From Actinobacteria bacterium HGW-Actinobacteria-2 (GTDB lineage Bacteria; Actinomycetota; Actinomycetes; Propionibacteriales; Propionibacteriaceae): DNA of 64,000 nucleotides. A model generated the notes under the pieces. The model was not told the origin of the DNA and searched no databases. It worked only from the letters and a program-made list of their open reading frames with translations. Where the stretch lies: assembly GCA_002841335.1 (NCBI GenBank), contig PHEY01000002.1:248001-312000 (forward strand), in the 5' to 3' direction. The number at the start of each line of letters is the position of its first letter. Position 1 is the first letter of the stretch. The translations under genes were made by a program, and so were the position numbers. This document shows, one piece after another, positions 1 through 8,567 of this stretch.

Positions 1-551
1 TCCTGATGCATCGTCGTACCGACGCCGTGGCCGCCGAAGTCGGTGTTGACGGCGTAGTTCGCACCGGTCAGGACGGCGCCGATGGCGGCGGAGATGTCGC
101 CGGTGTGGTTGCCGACCCGGGCTGCCGCGATGCCGGCGGTCAACGCGTCCCGGGTGGCGGTGATCAGCCGACGGTCCTCCTCGGTACCCTCTGCGCCGAC
201 GACGAAACTGATCGCGGCGTCGGCGACCACGCCGTCCACGCTGACCGCGAAGTCGAGGCTGAGCAGGTCACCTTCGATCAGGGCGTAGTCGTGCGGCAGG
301 CCGTGCAGCACCGCATCGTTCACCGAGGTGCAGATCACCTTGCCGAACGGGCCACGCCCGAAGGACGGGGCGTAGTCGTAGTAGCAGGAGACCGCGCCGC
401 GCTGAGTGATCAGGTCCTGGGTCCAGGCATCGATGGTGAGCAGGTTGGTGCCCGGCTCGGTACGTCGGCGCAACTCGGCCAAGGTGGAGCCGACGAACGC
501 CCCCGCCCGGCGTGCGGCATCGGCTTGGCGGCTGTTCAGCAGCTCGATCAC
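1..551 (-). CDS. map: Methionine aminopeptidase, type I (C-terminus cut by window edge)
   Basis: Removes the N-terminal methionine of nascent proteins in the cytosol using a dinuclear metal centre. About 183 residues are visible. They include the family signatures CTSVNDAVLHGLP (metal-site His region), LLSLDFAVSVDG and VVADAAISF (two metal-ligand Asp), and GGHGVGTTMHQ (next His ligand). The last two Glu ligands lie beyond base 1. I chose the GTG at 551 (GTG ATC GAG CTG CTG) because GGGGAAG stands just upstream and the protein begins as family members do. It is the last gene visible of the minus-strand series transcarboxylase-rpiB-map. Confidence 0.9.
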   Translation of the reverse strand, partial: MIELLNSRQADAARRAGAFVGSTLAELRRRTEPGTNLLTIDAWTQDLITQRGAVSCYYDYAPSFGRGPFGKVICTSVNDAVLHGLPHDYALIEGDLLSLDFAVSVDGVVADAAISFVVGAEGTEEDRRLITATRDALTAGIAAARVGNHTGDISAAIGAVLTGANYAVNTDFGGHGVGTTMHQ

Positions 552-634
552 GGATTCACTTCCCCAGAAAGACAACCTGTCGAAGCTACGTCCGCGGTGG
601 TGGCGGCGTCAATCGGGGGCCTTACCCACCGCTG

Positions 635-680
635 CTGGTTGAGCCCACCCGGTGCTGGTTGAGCGTGTCGAGACCACCAA
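635..680. repeat. Half copy of the dispersed GGTTGAGC/TGTCGAAACC repeat
   Basis: Two GCTGGTTGAGC words lie 18 bp apart here, the second followed by GTGTCGAGACCACC. They match one arm of the long palindrome at 1203-1297. The opposite arm is absent, so this copy cannot fold into the full hairpin. It fills most of the gap between map and rpiB. Confidence 0.6.
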
Positions 681-681
681 C

Positions 682-1167
682 TCAGTCGGTCGGCAGGGGT
701 GGCAGGACGCCCTTGGTCTCGTAGGCGGTCAGCATCGCCAACCGGCGGACGTGGCGCACATCTGCGCTGAACGGCGTGCTCACGAAGGTCTCGACGAAAC
801 CGACGGCGTCCTCGATCGGGTGCATCCGCGCACCCACGGCGGCCACCCAGGCGTCGTTGTGGGCGCGCGCGAGGGTCGCGGTCTCGTCCGACCAGACCAA
901 GGCGGCGCGAATGCCGGCGACCAGATTGGCCGCCAGCTGTTCGCCATTGCCCGAACCGCCGATCACCACCCCGACGGCCTCGACACCTTCGGCGCGGTCA
1001 GCGGCCACGCCTTCGGCGGCGCGCAGGCAGTAGACCGGATAGTCGTCCTCGGGGTCGAACACCACCGGTCCGTGATCGACGACGTCGTGGCCGAGCTCGG
1101 TCAAACGCTGAAGCAAGCGCTGCTTCAACTCCAGTCCGGCATGGTCACTACCCAGATGAACTCGCAT
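682..1167 (-). CDS. rpiB: Ribose-5-phosphate isomerase B
   Basis: Interconverts ribose-5-phosphate and ribulose-5-phosphate in the pentose phosphate pathway. The 161-residue protein begins MRVHLGSDHAG, the usual RpiB/LacAB N-terminus. It carries GGSGNGEQ, the actinobacterial form of the active site in which, as known for mycobacterial RpiB, a Glu takes the place of the catalytic Cys of other bacteria. ARAHNDAWVAAVGARMH follows, also typical. The ATG at 1167 is chosen over an upstream in-frame start because GGAG precedes it and the family begins there. It is co-directional with transcarboxylase but separated from it by a 95-bp palindromic repeat. Confidence 0.92.
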   Translation of the reverse strand: MRVHLGSDHAGLELKQRLLQRLTELGHDVVDHGPVVFDPEDDYPVYCLRAAEGVAADRAEGVEAVGVVIGGSGNGEQLAANLVAGIRAALVWSDETATLARAHNDAWVAAVGARMHPIEDAVGFVETFVSTPFSADVRHVRRLAMLTAYETKGVLPPLPTD

Positions 1168-1202
1168 GGCTCCAGTGTGCGCCGCCGGCAGACACAACGC
1201 AC

Positions 1203-1297
1203 CGCTGGTTGAGCAGCGAGCAGAGCGAGCGTGTCGAAACCACCCGGGCAGAAACGGTGGTTTCGACAAGCTCAGGGCAGGCTCTGCTCAACCAGCG
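1203..1297. repeat. Long nested palindrome of the GGTTGAGC/TGTCGAAACC family
   Basis: The outer arms CGCTGGTTGAGCAG (1203-1216) and CTGCTCAACCAGCG (1284-1297) are perfectly complementary. The inner arms TGTCGAAACCACC (1232-1244) and GGTGGTTTCGACA (1256-1268) are also perfect. The element lies downstream of the 1.3S gene, so it may also end the transcarboxylase transcript. Related copies lie at 635-680, 37593-37666 and 41071-41140. Confidence 0.85.
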
Positions 1298-1303
1298 TGT
1301 GGG

Positions 1304-1669
1304 TCAGTCGAGCTCGATCAGGCCTTCACCGGCCTGGACGGCGGTGCCCTTGTCCACCAGGATCCGCGACACCTTGCCGTCGCGCGGCGCGGTGATCTCG
1401 GTCTCCATCTTCATGGCCTCCAGGACCAGCAGGACCTCGCCGGCGGTGATGTCCTGGCCTTCCTCGACCAGCACGCGGGCCACCGAACCGGCCAGCGGGG
1501 CGGTGACGGCATTCGCCGAGGCGCCACTGACCGAGGCGGTGCTGGGCACCACGATGCCGCTGGTGCCCGAGCCACCGATGATGATCGGACCAAGCTGCTG
1601 AGCCTCCGGCTCTTCGACCTCGACGTCAATGTCGTAGGCGACACCGTTGACGGTTACCTTCAGTTTCAT
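1304..1669 (-). CDS. Methylmalonyl-CoA carboxyltransferase 1.3S biotin carrier subunit
   Basis: Biotinylated carrier that shuttles CO2 between the 12S and 5S subunits of transcarboxylase. The protein is 121 residues, close to the classical 1.3S size. An N-terminal segment ([20 protein letters not shown]) and a flexible Gly/Ser/Val/Ala linker (about 30-55) precede a biotinyl domain. The biotin-accepting Lys is K87 in EAMKMET. The start has GAGGAA about 6 bp upstream. It is last in the 5S-12S-small-1.3S order, 21 bp after the small subunit. Confidence 0.95.
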   Translation of the reverse strand: MKLKVTVNGVAYDIDVEVEEPEAQQLGPIIIGGSGTSGIVVPSTASVSGASANAVTAPLAGSVARVLVEEGQDITAGEVLLVLEAMKMETEITAPRDGKVSRILVDKGTAVQAGEGLIELD

Positions 1670-1690
1670 TCTGATTTCCTCACTCGGTCG

Positions 1691-1957
1691 TCAGCGGGTG
1701 TAGAGCGGATGGTGGGCCAGCTGCGAGCGACGCGTGCTCGACAGCCATCCCGGAGCGGTGGTGAAGTGCGGCTGGTGACGCTTGGCGCGGTGGCCCAGGT
1801 AGGCGGCCACGGCAGCCGCAATGGCCACCATGGTCTCCTCCGGGACGTCCTTGCTGTGCACTTCCAGGCTCTTGATCTTGACCTCAAGGCCCTCGATCCG
1901 ATCGGTCAGCGACTTGACCAGTTCGAGCAGTTCGGCGTTGGTGTCCATCTCGATCAC
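1691..1957 (-). CDS. Small subunit of the transcarboxylase / acyl-CoA carboxylase operon
   Basis: An 88-residue protein whose first third (TNAELLELVKSLTDRIEGLEVKI as a region) looks like a short coiled coil. An Ala-rich helix (VAIAAAVAAYLG) and a basic His/Arg tail follow. Its ATG overlaps the 12S stop by four bases (ATGA), so translation is coupled. A short gene at this position, between the 12S and 1.3S genes, is known in propionibacterial transcarboxylase operons, and comparable small subunits occur with actinobacterial acyl-CoA carboxylases. An assembly or stabilising role for the complex is inferred; no catalytic motif is seen. Confidence 0.75.
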   Translation of the reverse strand: MIEMDTNAELLELVKSLTDRIEGLEVKIKSLEVHSKDVPEETMVAIAAAVAAYLGHRAKRHQPHFTTAPGWLSSTRRSQLAHHPLYTR

Positions 1958-3522
1958 ACCGGGCCCAGACCGTGCTTCTTGGCCGGACGCAGCACACGCT
2001 TGCTGGCCAGGTTCTCCAGCGCGGTGGCCAGTGCCCGTCGGGTGTCGCCGGGATCGATGATCTCGTCGACCAGGCCACGGGAGGCCGCCATGAACGGAGT
2101 GGCGAAGGTGTTGCGGTACTCCTCGACCAGCTCAGCCCGCCGCGCCTCGGGATCGTCAGCCGCAGCGATCTCCTTGCGGAACACCACCGCAGCTGCGCCT
2201 TCGGCACCCATCACCGCGATCTCGGCGGTCGGCCAGGCGAACACCCGGTCGGCACCCAGATCCTTGCTGGCCATCGCCAGGTAGGAGCCGCCGTAGGCCT
2301 TGCGCAGCACCACGGTCAGCTTCGGGACGGTGGCCGCGGAGTAGGCGTACAGCATCTTCGCGCCGTGGCGGATGATGCCGCCGTACTCCTGGGCGACACC
2401 CGGCAGGTAGCCGGGGACGTCGACCAGGGTGACGATCGGGATGTTGAACGCGTTGCAGAAGCGGACGAACTTGCTGCCCTTGTCGGAGGCGTTGATGTCG
2501 AGCACCCCGGCCAGCTGGTTGGGCTGGTTGGCGACCAGCCCGACGCTGCGTCCGTTGATCCGTCCGAAGCCCACCACGATGTTGGTGGCGTAGCCGGCCT
2601 GCACTTCGAGGAAGTCGGCGTTGTCGACCAGACGGCCGATGACGTCGCGGACGTCGTAGCCGGCCTTGCCGTCCACCGGCACGATCTCGGCCAGCGTCTT
2701 GTCGTACTCCAGGCTGTACTCACCCGGCAGCACCGGGACATCCTCGGCGTTGTTCTGCGGCAGGAAGGTCAGCAGCTTCTTGGCGATCAGGATGGCCTGC
2801 TCGTCATCGTCGGCGACGAAGCTGTTCACGCCCGACACCGACATGTGAGTGTCGGCGCCGCCGAGCTGATCCTGGGTGACGTCCTCACCAGTGACCTGCT
2901 TGATCACGTTCGGCCCGGTGATGAACATGTGGGCCTTGCGGGTCTGGATGATGAAGTCGGTCAACGCCGGGGAGTAGACCGCGCCACCGGCACACGGACC
3001 GGCGATGATCGAGATCTGCGGCACCACACCCGACAGCAGGACGTTGGCGTAGAACACCTGGCCATAGCCGGACAGCGAATCGATGCCCTCCTGGACGCGG
3101 GCGCCGCCGGAATCGTTGAAGAAGATGAACGGCGTGCCGTTCTCCAACGCCGACTGCATCATCGCCACAACCTTCTTGTTGTGGGTCTCGCCGGCCGAAC
3201 CGCCGGCCACGGTGAAGTCCTGGCTGGCCACCCGGACCGGGCGTCCCAGCACGGTGCCGCAGCCGGTGACCACGCCGTCGGCGGGCATGTCTGCGACATC
3301 CATGCCGAAGGTGGTGGTGCGGTTGCGACGGAACAGCCCGACCTCTTCGAAGCTGTCGGCGTCCAGCAGGGAGTCCAGCCGCTCGCGGGCCGACAACTTG
3401 CCTTGCGAATGCTGCTTCTCCAGCCGGGCGTCACCGCCACCAAGGCGGGCCTTGGCCTCAGCCTCGTGCAACGCAGTGATGCGCTTGGCCATCGACTCTG
3501 GCTTCTTGCTCATCTGATTCAC
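1954..3522 (-). CDS. mmdA: Methylmalonyl-CoA carboxyltransferase 12S subunit
   Basis: Catalyses transfer of the carboxyl group from methylmalonyl-CoA to biotin, giving propionyl-CoA. It is 522 residues, a normal length for a two-lobed carboxyltransferase. N-lobe signatures include GGSAGETHNKKVV, GGARVQEGIDSL and GPCAGGAVYSPALTDFI. C-lobe signatures include VPGYLPGVAQEYGGIIRHG and KAYGGSYLAMASKDLGAD, the CoA and biotin pockets of the crotonase-like folds. The start may be the ATG at 3522 (MNQMSKK) or the one three codons later. It sits one base after the 5S stop and overlaps the small subunit by four bases. Confidence 0.95.
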   Translation of the reverse strand: MNQMSKKPESMAKRITALHEAEAKARLGGGDARLEKQHSQGKLSARERLDSLLDADSFEEVGLFRRNRTTTFGMDVADMPADGVVTGCGTVLGRPVRVASQDFTVAGGSAGETHNKKVVAMMQSALENGTPFIFFNDSGGARVQEGIDSLSGYGQVFYANVLLSGVVPQISIIAGPCAGGAVYSPALTDFIIQTRKAHMFITGPNVIKQVTGEDVTQDQLGGADTHMSVSGVNSFVADDDEQAILIAKKLLTFLPQNNAEDVPVLPGEYSLEYDKTLAEIVPVDGKAGYDVRDVIGRLVDNADFLEVQAGYATNIVVGFGRINGRSVGLVANQPNQLAGVLDINASDKGSKFVRFCNAFNIPIVTLVDVPGYLPGVAQEYGGIIRHGAKMLYAYSAATVPKLTVVLRKAYGGSYLAMASKDLGADRVFAWPTAEIAVMGAEGAAAVVFRKEIAAADDPEARRAELVEEYRNTFATPFMAASRGLVDEIIDPGDTRRALATALENLASKRVLRPAKKHGLGPV

Positions 3523-3523
3523 C

Positions 3524-5017
3524 TCACGCCATCTCTACGGTGACGCTGTGGTCGCGTCCGCCCATGGAAACCTTGTACTTGATCGGGCCACGGACGGCCT
3601 TGGCGGACCCGCTGGCCGCATCGGCCTCGGCCTTGAGTTGCTCTGCGGTCTTGCCGACGTTCTTGGGACCCTCGTCGCGGTTGGCCAGGAAGCCGGGCGC
3701 CACGCCGGGGAACATCGCGTAGGTCAGCACGTCCTCGTCACTGCCGTCGAAGCCTTCCAACTTGGCGGCATCGGCGGACAGCTTGTCCCATTCGGGAGCC
3801 AGCAGATCGGCCGGACGCTCCGTGATCGGATCCTTCTTGGCCTGAGCCTGAGCGATCGCGATCACCTCGGGGTTGCGCTCGCCGATGCACTCGCCGTAGT
3901 AGCCCAGCATCAGGTCGGCGAACTCGCCGGTCATCACCTTGTACTTGCCCATCAGGACGTTGAACACCGCCTGGGTGCCCACGATCTGGCTGGACGGGGT
4001 GACCAGCGGCGGGTGACCGGCGTCGGCCTTCACCAGCGGCACCTCGGCCATCACTTCCTTGATCCGGTCGCCGGCGCCCTGAGCCTTGAGCTGGCTCTCC
4101 ATGTTGGAGAGCATGCCGCCGGGGATCTGGGAGCTGAAGATGTCGGTGTCGACCAGGGTGGCCGATTCGAACTCGGCGTACTTCGGGCGAACCTTGGCGA
4201 AGTGGTCGCGGATCTTCTCCAGCCGTCCGGCGTCGAGGTTGGTGGTGTACTCGGTGCCCTCCAGCATCGCCACCAGCGATTCGGTCGGGTTGTGACCCGG
4301 GCCGAGCGACATCGAGCTGATCGAGGTGTCGACCACGTCGGCGCCGGCCTCGATGGCCTTCATCAGCGACACCAGGGTGACGCCGGTGGTGGCGTGGCAG
4401 TGGACATTGATCTGGACGTCCTCGCCGTAAGTCTCCTTGATGCCGCGGACGATGTCGTAGGCGGGCTGCGGCTGCAGCAGGGCGGCCATGTCCTTCAAGG
4501 CGATCGATTCGGCACCCATGTCGAGCAGCTGCCCGGCCAGATGCACGTAGCCCTCGACGGTGTGCAGCGGTGAGATGGTGTAGCAGATCGTGCCCTGGGC
4601 GTGCTTGCCGGTCTTCTTGACCGCCTGCATCGCGCGGGCCATGTTGCGGGGATCGTTGAGGGCGTCGAAGACGCGGAAGACGTCCATGCCGTTCTCGGCC
4701 GACTTCTGCACGAACCGATCGACCACTTCATCTTCGTAGTGGCGGTAGCCCAGCAGGTTCTGGCCGCGCAGCAGCATCTGCAGCCGGGAGTTCGGCATCA
4801 GCTCGCGGAAAGTCCGCAGCCGCTGCCAAGGGTCTTCATTCAGGTAGCGGATGCAAGCGTCGTAGGTCGCTCCGCCCCAGCACTCGACGCTCCAGTAACC
4901 GGCTGCATCGATGTCGGCACAAGCATCGACCATGTCCTCCATGGCCATCCTGATAGCGATCAGGCTTTGGTGGGCATCGCGAAGAACGAGTTCGGTAACC
5001 CCAATGTTTCGACTCAT
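3524..5017 (-). CDS. Methylmalonyl-CoA carboxyltransferase 5S subunit
   Basis: Transfers the carboxyl group from biotin to pyruvate, making oxaloacetate in the Wood-Werkman cycle. It is a TIM-barrel carboxyltransferase of about 497 residues. RDAHQS at the start of the barrel, VECWGGATYDACIRYLNEDP, ALKDMAALL (the metal-site Lys that is carbamylated in this family) and HCHATTGV (metal His pair) are all visible, followed by the conserved C-terminal PYC/OADA-like region. I chose ATG 5017 (MSRNIGVTELVLRDAHQS). An ATG three codons upstream (5026) is possible. This is the first gene of the transcarboxylase operon. The whole set points to Propionibacteriaceae. Confidence 0.95.
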   Translation of the reverse strand: MSRNIGVTELVLRDAHQSLIAIRMAMEDMVDACADIDAAGYWSVECWGGATYDACIRYLNEDPWQRLRTFRELMPNSRLQMLLRGQNLLGYRHYEDEVVDRFVQKSAENGMDVFRVFDALNDPRNMARAMQAVKKTGKHAQGTICYTISPLHTVEGYVHLAGQLLDMGAESIALKDMAALLQPQPAYDIVRGIKETYGEDVQINVHCHATTGVTLVSLMKAIEAGADVVDTSISSMSLGPGHNPTESLVAMLEGTEYTTNLDAGRLEKIRDHFAKVRPKYAEFESATLVDTDIFSSQIPGGMLSNMESQLKAQGAGDRIKEVMAEVPLVKADAGHPPLVTPSSQIVGTQAVFNVLMGKYKVMTGEFADLMLGYYGECIGERNPEVIAIAQAQAKKDPITERPADLLAPEWDKLSADAAKLEGFDGSDEDVLTYAMFPGVAPGFLANRDEGPKNVGKTAEQLKAEADAASGSAKAVRGPIKYKVSMGGRDHSVTVEMA

Positions 5018-5172
5018 GTCAGTCATCCTGCCATCGCTGAGGAGCGCGTTTGGCAGCTCTATGGAAACTTGACAGAACATGAGACGAACTGCCCGAGTGC
5101 TGAGCAAACGTGCTTGCTCCACCCGTCCAGGACCCCGACCCGGGCGCGCCCCTTTCGTGCTGGACGCCGTCC

Positions 5173-5188
5173 TGCCATCATTCTCGCG
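5173..5188 (+). promoter_or_regulatory. Extended -10 promoter, leaderless start of LRR protein 1
   Basis: TGC-CATCAT (extended -10, 5173-5181) is followed by six bases and then the GTG at 5188, with no Shine-Dalgarno. The paralogous LRR gene has the same arrangement at 19642-19657 (TGC-CATGAT, six bases, GTG). That supports both the start codon and leaderless transcription. Confidence 0.55.
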
Positions 5189-7317
5189 TGAACGTCGTTC
5201 GGCGCCGCGGTCGCGCCACCCGCCCCCCGGGCAAGACCATCGCTGTCGTCCTCAGCCTCGCGCTGGCTTCCTGGCTTCTGCCGGCCATGACCGCAGTAGC
5301 CGTTGACGAGGTCACGATTCCCGACGCGAACCTGCGCGCCTGCGTGTCTGCACAGTTGACCAAGGATGCGCTGCCCGCCGATTTCACCGCCGCCAACCTC
5401 GCCACACTGACCCACTTGGCCTGTCTGACGCCGGTGGCTGATCTCAGCGGCATCGAGGTGTTCGCCGGGGTCCGAGCCTTGAACCTCACCAAGGTGGCAA
5501 CCCCGGACGTGACCCCTCTGGCCTCACTGACCGGGCTGGCCAAGCTCTACCTGACCGCGCCGCAACTCACTGATCCTTCGCCGCTGTCTCGACTCACCGG
5601 GCTCGACTACCTGTATCTCAACGCACCTCAGGTCACCAGCTACGCCTTCGCCTCCCCGCTCATCAACCTCGTCACGGTGTACCTGACAACGTCCGAAACA
5701 GCCGATCCGCACGATCTGGCGCCCCTGACGAAACTCAAAGCGGCCCGGCTGAACATCAACGCCGAGACCGGCGCCAACGTGGGCGAGCTGAACGGTGCCA
5801 TCACCTTGAACCTCACCACAACCGCGTCGAACCTCGCCGGACTCACCCTTCCTTCCACAGTCCGATCGCTCATCCTGAGCGGCAAGAGCGTGACCAGCGT
5901 GGCAGACCTGCCGCACTCGGAGTCGATGGTCTCCTTGTGGCTCGACACCAAGGCACTCACCAGTCTCGACGGCGTCGATCAGGCGCCCAACCTCACCTTC
6001 TTGGCCGCCTCCAGCCTGAGCCTGAACGATGTATCGGCGCTGGCGGCCGAAGACCAGCTGACGAAGGCGCGGTTGTCCCACAACAAGATCACCTCGCTGC
6101 CAGACCTTTCGGGTCTGAGTCAACTGCGCGACCTCGACATCAGCTACAACTCGCTGACCAGCCTGGCGTCCCTGGGCGGCCTTGCCCTGACCGACCTCAA
6201 CGCCGAGCGCTGCCCCATCTCCTCCTTGGAGCCGCTGTCCGGGATGCGGCTGAACAGCCTCCGACTGGCGGGCGGCCCCGTGACCTCACTCGACGGGATC
6301 GCGAACATGGTCTCGGCCACAGCGGCAGTACACATCGCCAGCGGTCGCATCACGGACCCCAGCCCACTGCTCGACCTCCCGCCCGGAGTCAGCATCGCTC
6401 TCAACGGCAATCAGATCTCCGACGTCTCCGCGCTAGCGGACCTGTCTGCCGGAGTGACCGTTGATCTCTCCTACAACCGGATTCGCGACCTCAGCCCGCT
6501 TCCCGACGACGCCGCAGTGACGTTCGCGCATCAGGACGCCGGATTCATCACGGTGGACGCGGGCAAGCCGATCGACCTCGGCCTGCGGTCGATCACCGGC
6601 ACCCCGGTCTGTCCCGATGCCAGAACCGGGCTCTCCTGCGAGGCGGGCATCGCAACCTTCGCCGCAACCAGTGGCTTGACGTGGACGGCCGGCGACACCT
6701 TCTCGGGCCACGTCATCACAACCGGTTCGTTCACACCGCCGCCGGTGGTCACGCCGCCACCAGCGGTTCCGGTGCCGAAACCGTCCCTGCGGCCGAGCAC
6801 GGCACCACCCTGGCCACCAGCCGTCTTCTACGACATCAACTTCTCCCACTGGTCCCTCCTCCCGACCTCCTGGAGAGTCGACTGGTACCGGGACGGAACG
6901 CTGCTTCAGTCCAACACCAACACCGACCTCTACTCCTTCCACCAGGCAACGCTGGCTGACCTCGGCCACGACCTGACCGTCTGTGTCACGACCTACGGCG
7001 GGCTGACCCCAGGCCAGACTGGGTGCAGCGCCCCGCTGCGTCTGGAGCGGGGCGCCTTCCCGCCGATCCAAGCCAAGATCAGCGGGAAGCCCCGAGTAGG
7101 CAAATGGCTCTCCGCCAACACTGCGTGGGCACCCGCAGGCAGCATCAAGACCTACACCTGGCTACGCAACGGCCACCGCATCAAGGGCTGGACGTCGACG
7201 GTCTACCGGCCGAAGCGCTCCGACCGCGGCAAGCGAATCAGCGTCCAGGTGACCTGGCGCCATCCGGCGTACGTGACCGCGACCACCACTTCGGCGTCGG
7301 TCCGGATCAAACGCTGA
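5188..7317 (+). CDS. Secreted leucine-rich-repeat protein 1
   Basis: A 709-residue exported protein. Residues 1 to about 37 form a Sec signal peptide (basic start, Ala/Leu core, TAVAVD cut region). Then comes a short N-cap (VTIPDANLRACVSAQL) and many 20-24-residue repeats of the internalin/SDS22 type, for example LTGLAKLYLTAPQLTDPSPL. The C-terminal part holds a Pro-rich linker and an Ig-like module containing YTWLRNGHRIKGW, with a very basic tail. The same module recurs in the second LRR protein and in the Ig-like protein of this locus. No enzyme motif is seen. Surface protein-protein binding is the likely role. No LPXTG motif or C-terminal transmembrane helix is present. Confidence 0.8.
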   Translation: MNVVRRRGRATRPPGKTIAVVLSLALASWLLPAMTAVAVDEVTIPDANLRACVSAQLTKDALPADFTAANLATLTHLACLTPVADLSGIEVFAGVRALNLTKVATPDVTPLASLTGLAKLYLTAPQLTDPSPLSRLTGLDYLYLNAPQVTSYAFASPLINLVTVYLTTSETADPHDLAPLTKLKAARLNINAETGANVGELNGAITLNLTTTASNLAGLTLPSTVRSLILSGKSVTSVADLPHSESMVSLWLDTKALTSLDGVDQAPNLTFLAASSLSLNDVSALAAEDQLTKARLSHNKITSLPDLSGLSQLRDLDISYNSLTSLASLGGLALTDLNAERCPISSLEPLSGMRLNSLRLAGGPVTSLDGIANMVSATAAVHIASGRITDPSPLLDLPPGVSIALNGNQISDVSALADLSAGVTVDLSYNRIRDLSPLPDDAAVTFAHQDAGFITVDAGKPIDLGLRSITGTPVCPDARTGLSCEAGIATFAATSGLTWTAGDTFSGHVITTGSFTPPPVVTPPPAVPVPKPSLRPSTAPPWPPAVFYDINFSHWSLLPTSWRVDWYRDGTLLQSNTNTDLYSFHQATLADLGHDLTVCVTTYGGLTPGQTGCSAPLRLERGAFPPIQAKISGKPRVGKWLSANTAWAPAGSIKTYTWLRNGHRIKGWTSTVYRPKRSDRGKRISVQVTWRHPAYVTATTTSASVRIKR

Positions 7318-7346
7318 GCAGCGCAGTCGGGCTGGATGTGCAGATC

Positions 7347-7376
7347 ATCCGCCCGGACGAGCCGTACCGGGCGGAT
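7347..7376 (+). terminator. Hairpin downstream of LRR protein 1
   Basis: Perfect 10-bp stem ATCCGCCCGG / CCGGGCGGAT with a 10-base loop, 30 bp after the LRR stop. There is no U-tract, so intrinsic termination is plausible but not proven. Confidence 0.45.
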
Positions 7377-7433
7377 CACCGCCGGCACGGCTTTGCGGCC
7401 ACGACGCTGTCGCGACTCGCCGGGCGCGACGAC

Positions 7434-7466
7434 GTTCACCGAGCCGCCCACGTTCGTTCATCTGGT
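7434..7466 (+). promoter_or_regulatory. PHO-box-like direct repeats before the first pst operon
   Basis: GTTCACC at 7434 and GTTCATC at 7456 are exactly 22 bp (two 11-bp units) apart, with a degenerate middle unit at 7445. This is the spacing of the actinobacterial PhoP box, which is built of 11-bp units beginning GTTCA. It lies about 80 bp before pstC-1, so phosphate-starvation control is inferred. It is weaker than the box at 55082. Confidence 0.5.
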
Positions 7467-7547
7467 TAGGGGTGCGCAGCAATCCACGGCAGCGAGATTG
7501 GTGCCGAGCTTCGGCGGGGGTCGGAGTGATCGCTGAGGGGGAGCTGC

Positions 7548-8567
7548 ATGACTGCCATGTTGAGCACCTCCCTTCCGCGCGCCGATGGCGACGCCGCCAC
7601 CCCCCGTCGATTCCTCAGCCGTGCCTCGATCCCCGACATCGTCTTCAGCCGACTGGCCACCAGCGCCGGTGTGATCACGGTGTCGATCATGTTGGCCGTC
7701 GGACTGTTCCTGTCGCTGCGCGCGAGCACCGCGCTGCAGACGGTGGGCTGGTCGTTCCTCACCGAACAGCAGTGGTCGCCGGAGACCCACACCTTCGGTG
7801 TCGCCGCCGTCCTGTTCGGAACGGTCACCATCGCGGTGATCGCACTGGTGGTCAGCGTGCCGCTGTCGATCGGCACCGCACTGCTGCTGTCGGAGGTGGC
7901 CACCGGACGGCTGCGCGGCCTGCTGGTCACCTTGGTCGACCTGATGGCCGCCGTGCCCAGCATCGTGTTCGGCCTGTGGGGGGTGTACTTCCTGCAGGGC
8001 AACATCATTCCGGTCGCCAAATGGATCTCGATCTGGTTCGGCTGGGTGCCCTTCTTCGCGGTCACCGACGCCCAAGGCCAGCCGTTCACCGAAGCCAGCG
8101 CGTTCACGTCCTCGGCGTTCATCGCCGGCATCGTGGTCGGCATGATGGTGGTTCCCACCCAGACCTCGATCATGCGCGAGGCCTTCGCCCGCGCGCCGAT
8201 CGGTGAGCGCGAGGGCGCCTACGCGCTGGGCTCCACCCGCTGGGGAATGATCCGCGCGGTCGTCCTGCCGTTCGGCAAGGGCGGCATCATCGGCGGAATC
8301 ATGCTCGGCCTGGGACGCGCGCTGGGCGAAACCATCGCGGTGTACATGATCATCTCGCCGATCTTCGTCATCAACTGGCAGGTGCTCAAGACCGGCACCA
8401 ACTCGGTCTCAGCCCTGATCGCGCTGCGCTACGGCGAGGCCAGCGAGTTCGGCCTGTCGGCGCTGATGGCCGCCGGCCTGGTGCTGTTCCTGCTCACGCT
8501 GGTGATCAACTTCACCGCTTCCTCGATTGTTGCCCGCTCACGTTCTGGAGCCGAAAGTGATGACTGA
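7548..8567 (+). CDS. pstC: Phosphate ABC transporter permease PstC (surface locus copy)
   Basis: Inner-membrane subunit of a PstSCAB-type phosphate importer. It has 339 residues, an N-terminal transmembrane segment near 35-60 and a BPD_transp_1 permease domain. The family motif LVDLMAAVPSIVFGLWGVYF is present. The cytoplasmic EAA loop is at about 206-262 (GAYALGSTRWGMI, then GLGRALGET). ATG 7548 has GGGGGAG five bases upstream. The stop overlaps pstA by eight bases (ATGACTGA). A second, more ordinary pstC lies at 56350, and the two copies are clearly diverged. Confidence 0.92.
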   Translation: MTAMLSTSLPRADGDAATPRRFLSRASIPDIVFSRLATSAGVITVSIMLAVGLFLSLRASTALQTVGWSFLTEQQWSPETHTFGVAAVLFGTVTIAVIALVVSVPLSIGTALLLSEVATGRLRGLLVTLVDLMAAVPSIVFGLWGVYFLQGNIIPVAKWISIWFGWVPFFAVTDAQGQPFTEASAFTSSAFIAGIVVGMMVVPTQTSIMREAFARAPIGEREGAYALGSTRWGMIRAVVLPFGKGGIIGGIMLGLGRALGETIAVYMIISPIFVINWQVLKTGTNSVSALIALRYGEASEFGLSALMAAGLVLFLLTLVINFTASSIVARSRSGAESDD